From contig NC_087068.1 in NCBI RefSeq assembly GCF_963678635.1, forward strand, positions 17,118,027-17,182,026: 64,000 nucleotides of DNA, given 5' to 3'. Origin of the DNA: Symsagittifera roscoffensis (taxonomy: Eukaryota; Xenacoelomorpha; Acoela; Convolutidae). Numbering within the stretch: position 1 is the stretch's first letter; each line of letters starts with the position of its first letter. This document shows positions 23,027 to 35,000 of the stretch, in pieces. The notes under the pieces are model-generated. The model was not told the origin of the DNA. It searched no databases and worked only from the letters and a program-made list of their open reading frames with translations. The position numbers and the translations under genes were made by a program.

Positions 23027-26000
23027 CTAGAAAAAATATAAAATAACAGTTTAATTTTCAAACTGAAAGTTGACTTACTTGCTCAGCGCGCCAATTTCAA
23101 AAAACAAACCTACCTCATAACACTAGTTCCGACCATTTGTTTTTTGATTTACCAAATTAACTTGAAGAAAGTTTTTCTATAATTAAGGTGATTCACAGAT
23201 TTCGATTTCATATTTTGTAGCGGAACCAAAAATTTTACCAAAGGAAAAAGCTTTGCAACGAAAAGTTATGCTCACCGGCCAATATTTTATCAGCCCCCCA
23301 GTTTTTGAAACGTCCCTATTTTGGAAAGAAGCTTTTAATCTGTGGATGCATGATAAATGAAATTTTCAGGGTTCGGCTAAAGTCCTCATTCAAATTGGAT
23401 AGTTAAAAATTGGGACGATGATTTTCGCAAAAATCTCAAATTTTATAAAAATATGTATTTTAATTTTTTTACTTTTAGTTTTTCATGTTATTACTGCTCT
23501 ATAGACCTTAAAATGCAGTCCGAACATTCAGGGCCTCGCCCTGATAGGAGCAGATAAAATTCAACCAAGTTTCCTTCAAAAAGGAAATTTGATTGATTCA
23601 AAATGGATAATTTAGATAATTTGGATCGTAATAATTTAGAAAGATGAGCCGATGCGCCTGATACAAAAATTTAATTAGTTCTCAAATTATTATTCTGACT
23701 TTCGTATCGAAAGTAACGGAATATTTGTGCTCGGGTGGGTTTTTTTTTCTTCAGACAAATTTCGACTTTTTAACTAGCCATTTTTGACGAAATTTTTTTT
23801 ATATCATTCAAAAAGTATTGTTTTCCTGAGCTTGAAATGAAAAATATACTTTACCTGTGATCATTTTTGTTAAAGTTATCGAGTTTAGAGATTGCCATTT
23901 TGCCCAATTTGGGACAATAAACACGCAATGTATTTCGCGCTATTAGCGCGTAAGCGGAGATTTGATCCGTCAAAGAAATCGTTCCAAATTGTTGAAGAAA
24001 GCTTATTTGCCATAATTGATTTGTTACTAGGAGCAAAATCTATCACTTTGTACTTTAAATGGAGTGTGGGGCGATGATTTTTGCAAAAATATCATATTTT
24101 AAAATGAGATGGAGCGTGGGGCGATGTATTTTTTTTCCATTTATTTTTTCATGTTATTACTGCTCCATAGACCATAAAAGGCAGTCTGAACACTCAAGGC
24201 CTAGCCTTAATACGAGCAGTTTTGTTTATCTTGTTCCTATTGGATTCAAATTCGATTTACGATTTTAAAAGATAATTTGCAATTCCAAATTGCAACACAG
24301 CCCAAAGTAACCATAATACTGACCAATTAACACAAAAACAAAACATTACAAAAGTATACAAAACTACTCGTATCAGGGCGAAGCCCTGAATGTTCCAACT
24401 GCCTTTTAAGGTCTATGGAGCAGTAATAACAAGAAAAATTAAATTTAACAAAATAAAACGAAAAAAAAAATAAAATTTGAGATTTTTGTGAAAATTATCC
24501 CCCACACGCCATAGAAATTACAAAGTGATAGATTTTGCTCCTAGTAACAAATCAATTATTGCAAATTAGCTTCTTTCAACCAATATGGAACGCTTTTAAA
24601 GACGGATTAACTCTCCGCTTACGCGTTAATAGCGCGAAACATATCGCGCGTTTATTGTCCCAAATTGACCAAAATGTCAATCTTTAAACCCCCATAACTT
24701 TACGAAAAACGATCACAGGTAAAATATCTTTTCGAATTCAAGCTCAGGACAACAATACCTTTTGGATTATATAAGAAAAATTCCGTCAAAAAGTCGAAAT
24801 TTGTCTGAAGAAAAAAAAACCCACCCCGAGCACAAGTATTCCGTTACGAAAGTGGTAACAATTAGATAGCAAGTAAACGGCAGTAAACAGCATAGCTTCA
24901 AAGTTGATTTACTACCAAAATTTATGTTTTAAGACAATGATCAAAAAAATCATTTGGAATGATCCAATAAACCCCAATTTCTGGAAAGTCCTTCAAATAA
25001 GGTCTGAAAATGGCTATGCTTAAAAAACTTTCCATGTAGTATGAGCAAACATCTTTAGTTCAATACCTAGTAAAAGCAGCCTGACAAGTGGCATAGAATA
25101 TCCCGACCACGGCAATTAATTCAAAAAACATTTTTCTTCGAGATATTTTTTTGAAACTTATTTTAGAAATATGTATGACGACAGAAATGCTTCAATATGA
25201 TATATCCTTTAACTTAATCTGACGTTTTTTAGTGGTTCATGATTTAAATCACACACCTAAATGATGACACTCCCTAATGATGTTTTAAACAAAAAGGGTT
25301 CAATCAAACAAATCTGGTCTTATCTTAAAGGTGAACAGCTCCTTTCGTGAATATGTGAGTGATATGAAAAAATCAGGGTTACCACTCTGTTCAGATCACA
25401 AATCTGTCCGACAAAATCACCAAAAAACTGGCCTTTTTCATACAAAACCTAGAACTATCAAAAAAGTTTTGAACGTCAAACAATGAATTTCGATGAATTA
25501 CTCATTTCAGCATTGAAGAAATGACATCATTTGAGTAATTCTGTGGACGACTCGAAGAATTTATTGTGCATTCATCGAACATTGTGCATTTAAGTCCATT
25601 TCTAAATGTAAGACCACTAAAGCCAAGTTTTCTGGCAAATTTATTGAATTCTGACTTCTACTGACCACGGGCTAAAAAACTAACCAAATCTGATCATTTC
25701 TGACAGGTCAGAAAAATCTGAAAAAGTGGTAACCCTGGAATAAATGGTCTCAAAAACAGACGAACATCCAAAAACCAAGTTTCGGCTGACAGCTCTTTTC
25801 TCACCTGTTGCAGGTGACTGATGGCCGCCAGCTGTGGATGACTAGCATAGTTATTCACATTCGCGGCTTCATCACCCCCGCCAACTACATTGTTAGCCGT
25901 GTCATTGGGGCTCAGAGGAGGAGCTCCTTGGGTTCCAACATCAGGCAAGGGGAGTGGCGTTGGTCCGAGCTGACTGACTTTTTGCGGGTATCCATAGATG

Positions 26001-29000
26001 CAGTTTGGGTTCAAACAGCTGGCAACGTTGCACAAAGGCATCTAAAATTAATGGTAAAAACCAAGTAAGATTCCAATTATTCGAAAGAAAAAAATTTCGA
26101 AACCAAGTATTCGAGAAAAAAACAAATCGAATGGAAACGTCGCGCAACGCATAACTCGGGGGGAGCAAAAGTTTTGACAAAAGGCTGAAAAAAATTTGGC
26201 TACTGAACAGGATATAACCGTGCTCGAACTAGATTGGTTTAAAAAGATAGCCGGACAATATTTACCTCGAAGAAATATATAAGCCAATTGCCAAAAACAT
26301 CTTGCTCATAGTAGCAAATAGAAGAAAGCATTAATGAACTGACCTTTCGGAACTTTTGATTAACTGGCGTCTGACTCGGCAGTCCTTGTTCGTCAGTAAC
26401 AAGAGGTCTCTTTTTATTTGCTATCGAGATCCTATCTTCCCCCTGTCCTCCATTCTTGTCTCCTCCGTCCCTTTTACCCGATCCGACATGTGGCATTTTC
26501 TTCGTGGTCGAGAGAGCAGCTGCCATGGCCCAGTCTAAAGCAGTGAAATAGGAAGTCGAGGTCATAAGTCCATAGTGAGGCCCTGTATGGCCACTGGAAG
26601 GCCCACTTCCGTTTGGGTTTGCGAACTTGACATTGAGTCTTTCTCGGTATCCGTGGAATTTGTATCCGTTCAGACTGGCGATTGCCTTCTCAGCGTTCCC
26701 ATGAGTGTCGAGTCGAACAAAGCCGACACCTCGTGATCTAAAACGAAGTTAAGAAAAATCTGGTTAGGGTTAAATAGCTGGATCGCTTTCTGTTATACTT
26801 CGAACAGTTTGCATGATTTATTCCAAAACCAAATTTTTTGGCAAAAGAAACGTAAAATTTGAAATTTTGAATAACATTTCATTTTACCACATATTGTATC
26901 ATAACACCCAAACCCCATGTGCGGCCAGTGCTTCGTACAAGTTGAATGATGAACTAACGACATTGCTCGTGTCAAGGCAAAGCCCCGACTATCCTTTGTT
27001 CTATTTGGTTATAAGTTCGATAAAAACTTAGAAAAATGAATAAATATATTTTAAAAATTTCACATTAACTTACACATAATTGTTCCGACTTTCGGAGAAA
27101 AGACGAAACATTTAAGCTTCGGCGGTTTTTGAATGAATTTGTGTTCAATGAAACTTCCTCTTTTAACTAAGCGTTTTTGAGAAAAATTTGTTAAGCCATC
27201 TGAAAGATATTGTTACCCTGAGCTCGAACTAAAAATGTTTTTTACCTGTATTGTATTGTTATTTGTTCCTGTAACAGGAAAGGTCGTCCAATTCGTGTCC
27301 GATCTGACGACCTGTGGGACAAAATTTGACGACCTGTGGGACAAACCCGTTGCAGTTGCAAAATGGCTCAATTACCATTGATTGTTTCGTCTCGTCTCGG
27401 ATAGATTGATTGTTTCGTCTCTTCCATCAAACAGTAAATGTGGCTATAAAAGGCTTCGCTTAGAGCGGAAGGCCCCGTTCTGACAGTACTGAGTAGAATT
27501 CGTTCTAAGGGGCAGTTTTTGGTACGCTGAAACCGGGATCAAAACTCCTGTGCCCGGTTTCAGCGGGCAGTTTTTAATTAGTGCGGAGAACCGAGAAAAA
27601 CTCAGAATGAGCCCCGGTATGTTGGTATTTGAACCATTTTGCAACTGCAACGGGTTTGTCCCACAGGTCGTCATATTTTCAATTCGTTCGTTTCGATGGA
27701 CACTTAAAGAAGTTTTGTATGACACGCGGACTAGCGTTACAGTTCATGCAATTGTTTTTGATGTTTTCGTCCAATCTCGACAGAAAGCTATTTAATTGCG
27801 AGCAATATCCACAGCGGAGTTGAGTATGAGTATGCGAACTTCTGGGAAGGCGAAGCTATTTCTGAAGTTTGAGAGCCCATCATTTCGGAAGATGTTTTGG
27901 TAACGTAATTTCCCCTCATTTGAACGATTTGTTTTCAGAGGAAGTCAGTGTTGATCTAGTTTTCAGCGATCGTTTTCATCAAGATGTTTTTTGATGTCGC
28001 TACAGTATTTTTCGGCAAATATTGGTTTTATAAGTCTCGCCATCAGGTTGTATTCGCTTCGGTTGTGTGGTGGTCACATCGTTCATGATGATGGCGGCCA
28101 GTTAGAAAATGTTTTCTTAACATTTCGTTGTCCTTTTGGTGGAAGTATTTGATTTTCACAATGAAGGTGTTCAAGAGAGTCAGTTTTGTGCAGCCAGTTA
28201 CAATTCTAATTGCTGTGTTATGTCTAATTTGGAGATCCTTTCAACGAGATTCACTTATTCAAGGTGTTCACAAAGGAGCTGCGTAATTCAGAAAACTACG
28301 CCCAATGGCCTCATATGATAAGAGTTTCTTAGCTACACCCCCAGCTTTAACCTGAGAATTTTTCAAAAAGTCATAGTGTGTTTAAAGTTTATTTATCATT
28401 GTTGAAATAAGTTCAGTGAAAGCAAAACAGTCATCTTTTGGATAGTAGGAAGGGGTTGTTCTGCGTAATTCTCAGGCAGTATTTGATTTTCACAATGAAG
28501 GTGTTCAAGAGAGTCAGTTTTGTGCAGCCAGTTACAATTCTAATTGCTGTGTTATGTCTAATTTGGAGATCCTTTCAACGAGATTCACTTATTCAAGGTG
28601 TTCACAAAGGAGCTGCGTAATTCAGAAAACTACGCCCAATGGCCTCATATGATAAGAGTTTCTTAGCTACACCCCCAGCTTTAACCTGAGAATTTTTCAA
28701 AAATTCATCAACAAAGGATGCACCCGATACAGCAGGCTCACAGGCAGTGAGGGATACTTCGACGCCCACTGCAACACAAACTACCACAAGGACGCCTCCC
28801 TGGTCGCAGTAGATTTTATCTACGCATTCGAGCATCCCGCCAAGTCAATAGATCAACAACTGGACAAACAGGTTCATCAGAGAGTTGCAGAAAACCGGAA
28901 ACGCCTCAAGCCCATCGTCAGCACAATTGTTTTTGCTGGTCGGATGGGACTTCCTCTCCGCGGTCATCGAGACTCTGGGTCGCTGACGGTTCCAGAGACG

Positions 29001-32000
29001 GTGGAAGACATTGACGCCGAGTGTGGCAACCTGAGAGCACTTCTACAATTCAGAGCGGTCAGTGGGGACGAAGACCTCAAAGAGCACCTGATATCCTGCA
29101 AGAAAAACGCTACCTACCTCGGCATGCAGTCTCAGAACGAGATCATTGGGGCCATCGGAGACCAGATACAACAGACAATCGTCAAGAAGATCAAGAAAGC
29201 GAGGTTTTTCACAGTGATCGCAGACGAAACAACTGATGTGTCGCGCAAATGACACATCTGAGGTCCCCTTCCAAAGGACACATGTGACGTATCTGAGGTC
29301 CAGAATGGGAGAAGAGCGTCTGACGGGACTTGCACTGATGTACGTACATTCAGACCTCAAGATTGACCTGGACGACATTATCAACCGTTTCAGCCAGAAG
29401 AACCGACGACTAGAGTTCCAACGATAAACTCATTCCATTTTTTGAACTCATTCCATTTTACATTCCGTTTGGTTATAAACTCTCTGAAATATGAAATATT
29501 TCGCTTTAACTGATTTTTCAAGGAAAAAATAGTCATTAAATGGTGCGCCGAAGGCGCTTTTCGGAAAATTATGTACTCAAATATGTATGAAAAAACTGGT
29601 TCTTTTTTTGGTTCCCTTCAAAAGGGGGGGGGGCACGTGCCCCCGGTGCCCCCTCCCCCTAAAATCGCGCCTGTAATACAGTGTCTGAATACGCGGTTGT
29701 CTAAATACAGACCGCACTCATCTCAATTCAATATGGAATGCCTTAATTCGCAGCTTATGCGTGTTATAAGATAGCAATATATCGCTCTGTAATTGTCCCA
29801 AATTGACCAAAATTAGCAATTTTCACACCCCCTTACTTTACGTAGAAAAAATACAGGTGAAAATTTTGTTTATTTTATGTTCAGCATAGCAGTATCTTTT
29901 AGATGATATAAAAACTTCCGTCAAAATTGTTTAGTCAAGAAGTCTCAAAAGCCGGAACAATTAAATATAAGCGGCAAAATAATCGTTTGTAAAACTAAAT
30001 CATGAGCCATCAAAACTATAATTAAATCAATGTTTTGAAAAACATTGAAACAACATTTTCATGTTTCTCGTCCGACAAAACATTAAAAAATGTTCACAAA
30101 CAATTTTTCACTGAACTGTCATACTTTTATGAAAAATTTCGTTTTCATAATTTGTTCGCAGGCTTGCGTGATGTGATTAGTTCTAAAATTCTAGTGGTCC
30201 CCGAGAAAAAACAAATCTCACTACAAAACTGACATCAGAATTCCTGCCATCAAATGCTATAGATATCGGACAAGAGTTGGCCCAATTTTGAAATTAAACT
30301 AATTTAATTTCACTGATCAGACCGCTTTTAACTTCAATTAAAACAAGGATAGCCGGTAGCTGTGCAATTAGCACAACGCACCGACCATAAAAAATTCAGA
30401 AGATACTTTTTTTTCTGTTTTTCTTCAATTCAATGTCTTTTTGATACGTCATGTGGTGATACAACTATACGACCGCGAAGAAATCTAGTGAACTAGGCAT
30501 AAGATAAACGAATCTAATAGTCTTAAAGAAACACATTAAAAAGAAATTCGATAAAATTTCATATTTTTTTCGATTTTTTTAACTAAAAATTTCGAATATT
30601 GGTGAAAAATTATTTTTTTTTGCTAGAGAATGAAGCTTTTAAAACTAGTTTCCTCATTAGTAAAATCAATTTTTTTTAGCCTAAACTTCTAACTTTCATA
30701 TACAACTAAAGTTACTCGATTGCTTTTCTCGCTCGAAAAAAGACGCAAAATAAAAAAATTTTCAAACAGGTTATGTCGCTCGAATCAAGACAAGAGGCTT
30801 AAATATGATATATCACTCGACCCTGTCCGATGAATTATAGTGGTACCTGATTTTGCATGGAAAACAGAAAAAATATTGAAACAAATGAAAAAACCAAAAC
30901 ACACCCGAATCCAAAGTTCCTCCGCATTTTCAATGGCCGGAACAATAATGTTGATCTCATCCTAACATCGCTTTTCCTGATTTCAAGGCTGCAGAAAATA
31001 ATAGTAGGACTAAGCTTCAGTATTAGACTAATGAATTACACGATCCTGCGCGTCCGAAAATTGAATAACTGGACAAAGAAACGGTGTCCTATTAGCCGAA
31101 ACTAACTCTGACCAGACTCATCTCAAACGCAAATCAAATATTATCAAAATCGAATTCGACACTCTTTAATCTTATGCAAACATTTTATCAGTAAAAGCCT
31201 GGTTATAATATTTTCGTGCATGGTAGGGTTTCAACAATGTGTATGAGAGTTTTTCAGCAAATTAAGGAGAAACTCTGATATCAAATTAGACAACCCAAAA
31301 AGAAGCACTAAATCAAATTAAATCGATTTGCCAAAATACAATAGTGACCACAAAAACTTGATAAAATTTTAATTCAACCTTCAGATAAGAAATGAAATGA
31401 ATTACATTTTCGGATCATGTTAACTATTCACCTTGTTAACTATGGTACCTTGTAAAGATTCTCCCCCCTATAAAAACACATTTGGCAGTATTTCCGGTTT
31501 AAAGTTCATTTATGCTCAACTGGATTGATTTTGTATTTCTCTGAAATGTGTTCAGTCGCATTCCTATTGATTGACGTTATTTCAATTCGCATTCCTATTG
31601 GTTGACGTTATTTCAATAAATTTCATCCAAACCTTGTTAACTATTTCCCCCTATTCCCATGGGGGGGGATAGTTAACATGATCTAAATATTCTAATTGCT
31701 GCAGCAAAATCCCATGTGCACCAACAGTCATTTCTGCCAAAATAAGAAATCAATCGCGTTTGTTCCCAAATAAAAAAAAGGTCCTATATGTACCAAAAAA
31801 GACAACCTGAAATATGATTTATTTCAACCGAACACAGCCGAGAGGTATTTGTATTTTCTGAAAACTACTATCAAAACATAAGAATTACATGACATTCTAA
31901 GAAAAAATCATGGAAGATGGAAATTGATGAAAAATTACGCAACAGCTGCGGAAAATTACGTAATAGTCATTTAATTTCAGGCAAAATTACCTAATAATTG

Positions 32001-35000
32001 ACAGCACAAATTGAGTTCTCGCAGTTTGGACGGTCGATGTTTAAATCTCCGGCTGGTTGAAAACAAATAAAAATCATGATAATTGTGGTTTATGTGAAAA
32101 TGTCCCTTATCAACTACGAACATCAGCTAAAATAATATGGAAATTCAAAAACAATTAACAAATTCGTTGTAGATGAAAGTTATTATTTTCGAATATTATC
32201 GTCATTTAATTCCATCAAAAAATTCCAAAGCTTTTTATTTACGACCTTTTTGTTTCGTTCGACAAAATCCGAAGTGCGAATGGTTTTAACAGCTGATTTC
32301 AAAAAAGTTTCAAAATAGCCGGAAATGCCCACACGCAATGAAAAGAGAAACGAAATATCTATGAAGTTTTTCAACAGAAAGGGGTGAAAAAGTTACAAAC
32401 AAAAGATCCGACAAATCTATTAGAAAATTTTTGACAACGTATTGGAGTCAAGTATGACTGTTGCGCCAGACTACAAAAACTGTAAGACCAGCCTTTACAG
32501 AACGCAAAAATAACTTGTTCCTCCAATTCTAACAACGGTTTGCATAACTGGAAAATGGTGATTAACATTGAACAAAAAGCAATTCTTTCTTGCGCATGAT
32601 ATTGATGCTGGTGTTACCATAATCGCTTCGAACAAAAATTTCACACTTTTGTTTATATCAGACGGACTTTCAAGTCTACAAAACATCGGCACGTCTACGA
32701 ACAACCAACTTTTGCGAGGGGCGAAATAGTATCTGGAATAGAAATTTCAGAGTCATTCCCCAAATTTGTGGCTAGCTCTCCGGTTTTTGAATCAACAAGA
32801 AAAAATAGTGGAAAATAAATCGGAACTTATGAGAAGGGGAAAGCCTGCTTCACAACAGACCAGAACATGGAGAAGATTTCATATAGCCAAGATTGATTAT
32901 TAAAATTTGTAAATGATATATAATTTAGGTAAAAAACAATTATTTTTAAATTTTGGTACAAATTGGAATGATTTTTTATTTTGGTACAAGGGGTACTGAT
33001 TTTTTTAATTTGGTACTAATGGGAATTGTTTTTTATTTTGGTACGAACGCGGTTGTTTTCGCTTTTTGGTACTGCTGAATACCCACCCTAATCTTGGTTT
33101 AATAAATAAGAATTTAAATTAAACAAACAGCAAATCTGGAACACTTTCTGGTCGATATTTTCGAAACTCATAATTTAGACAGAAACCAGGTTGTTAAGAT
33201 TTTTATTAGCTTCAGTTTTTAATTGAGCTGCCTGACCGATCATATTTCGCTTGAATTGAATGGTTTATTTTAGTCAATCATATCAAAGCACATCATTTGA
33301 AAATGTAAAAACACTGATTTTGGGTCATTTAGCGCATAAAATCCTGCTTTTTTTCAAGCCTTTTTCTGAATCAAGTTGGGTCGGGATTGAACCTGGAATC
33401 AACGTGTTCCCAACGTGTTCGATTAATACTTGGAAGACTATCTGACTATCTATGATGCTGAAAGGGTTACACGAAATTTTCGTGTTTGTACAAAACAGTC
33501 CCATACAAAACCGTCCCATACAAAACAGTACAATACAAAACAGTCCGGAAAAAATGAAAATGAACGAAAAAACAGTCCAATACAAAACAGTCCGAAAAAC
33601 AGTCTAAAGTAATAATTGTTTTAACAAGCCGGTAGGCCGAGAACTGTTCTTTGTTCGACAAACAAACAACAAAATAGTGACCGCTGCAGTGGCGCCAACG
33701 TGATGCGAGCTTGCCAATAGAGGGTAGGACTTGATAGGAAAATTAAAGCCGGTTATCGCCGCGAAGCTTTGTGATCGCCACCGGCCCGGAAAAAAATGTT
33801 TTTCAACAGTACCAAAACTATTTTAAATGTGCTGTTTTTACTCGGGGACTGGCCTTTTAGCATGTGTGTCTATTAGCATGCCCATGTAAAAAAAAAACAG
33901 TTGAGTCGCTGGCTTTTCAAGATGTGTTTACTGAAGTTTGTTTACTCAAATAGCGTGAAGTAAATAGTTAGGCAAAAATGGAACGGCAAGTTCTAACAAA
34001 TCAAGTGATTTTTATTATTAACGACTAAATAAAGCAAATAGAACATGCTAATCGGCACACACCCTTTTACTCATCCTTTATCACTGACAAGTAAATTAGT
34101 TAAAATTCACGGAAAATTAAACGACAGAATTGGCTATTTTAAATGATGCCGCTTGTCAAACAAACAAAAGTTACCAAGAGCGGCGTCCTAAATTTTTAAC
34201 AATTTAATGATGTGCGGCCAAAAAGTAGACAACTTTTATTTCATACCGGTCATAATTTAGACAAATTTAATTCTTAATTCTGATTGGCCAAAAGAATTAA
34301 CGCGGACAGAAAATGAAAGCGTTCAACAGTGCCGAAGTAGATCAGTGCCGAAAACAGTGTTTAACAGTGCTAAAAAACTTATGGTCTTAAAAAGTTTTCA
34401 GCAGTGCCGAAAACTTATGGTCTTAGGCACTGTTGAACAATAACTTAATTTTTGGCATCTTGTATTTCGGCATTGTTGAACGCCCCTCTAAGGGCATTAC
34501 AACAACGCCGAAGTACAACAGTGCCGAAAATGTATTTATTATTCAACAGTGCCGAAAATCATCCATTTTCGGCACTGTTGAACATTTTCTCATTTTCGTC
34601 ACTATTTTACTTCGGCACTGTTGCACTGCCACCAGAAAATATTATCGATAAATAATGGAATTTACGTTTTGTAAAAGCCCCCAGAAATGGCAAAAAATTT
34701 TTTTGAGGGTTATTTTTTCAAGAAAAATCGGAAAAGAGAAAATATCTAATAGTACAAGGTATAACCGAAACTTGTCCGTCCCAATTAACTCTCGATTTTC
34801 CAAATCAAAATTTTATCAGTAAGCCAGTAACTCATCCCCATCAGCCGCTTCACGATCGGGTCTCAGAGCAAAAATTAAACAAACCCCTCTGAAAACAATT
34901 AAGTGCAAGAATCAGGTGAAAGAATTTTAGCACCCGCATACACTCAATTACGAAGAACAATGAACCAAAGCCGAGAAAAAAAATTTCCCCCGTACCCTTA

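Noticed and set aside
23696-24858. Helitron assignment of the foldback family
   Set aside because: The 3' hairpin followed by CTTG/CTAG is suggestive, but paired arms, unclear 5' TC end and absence of Rep/helicase leave it unproven.
33490-34626. CRISPR array
   Set aside because: Repeats have no uniform spacers, alternate in orientation, and the context is eukaryotic.
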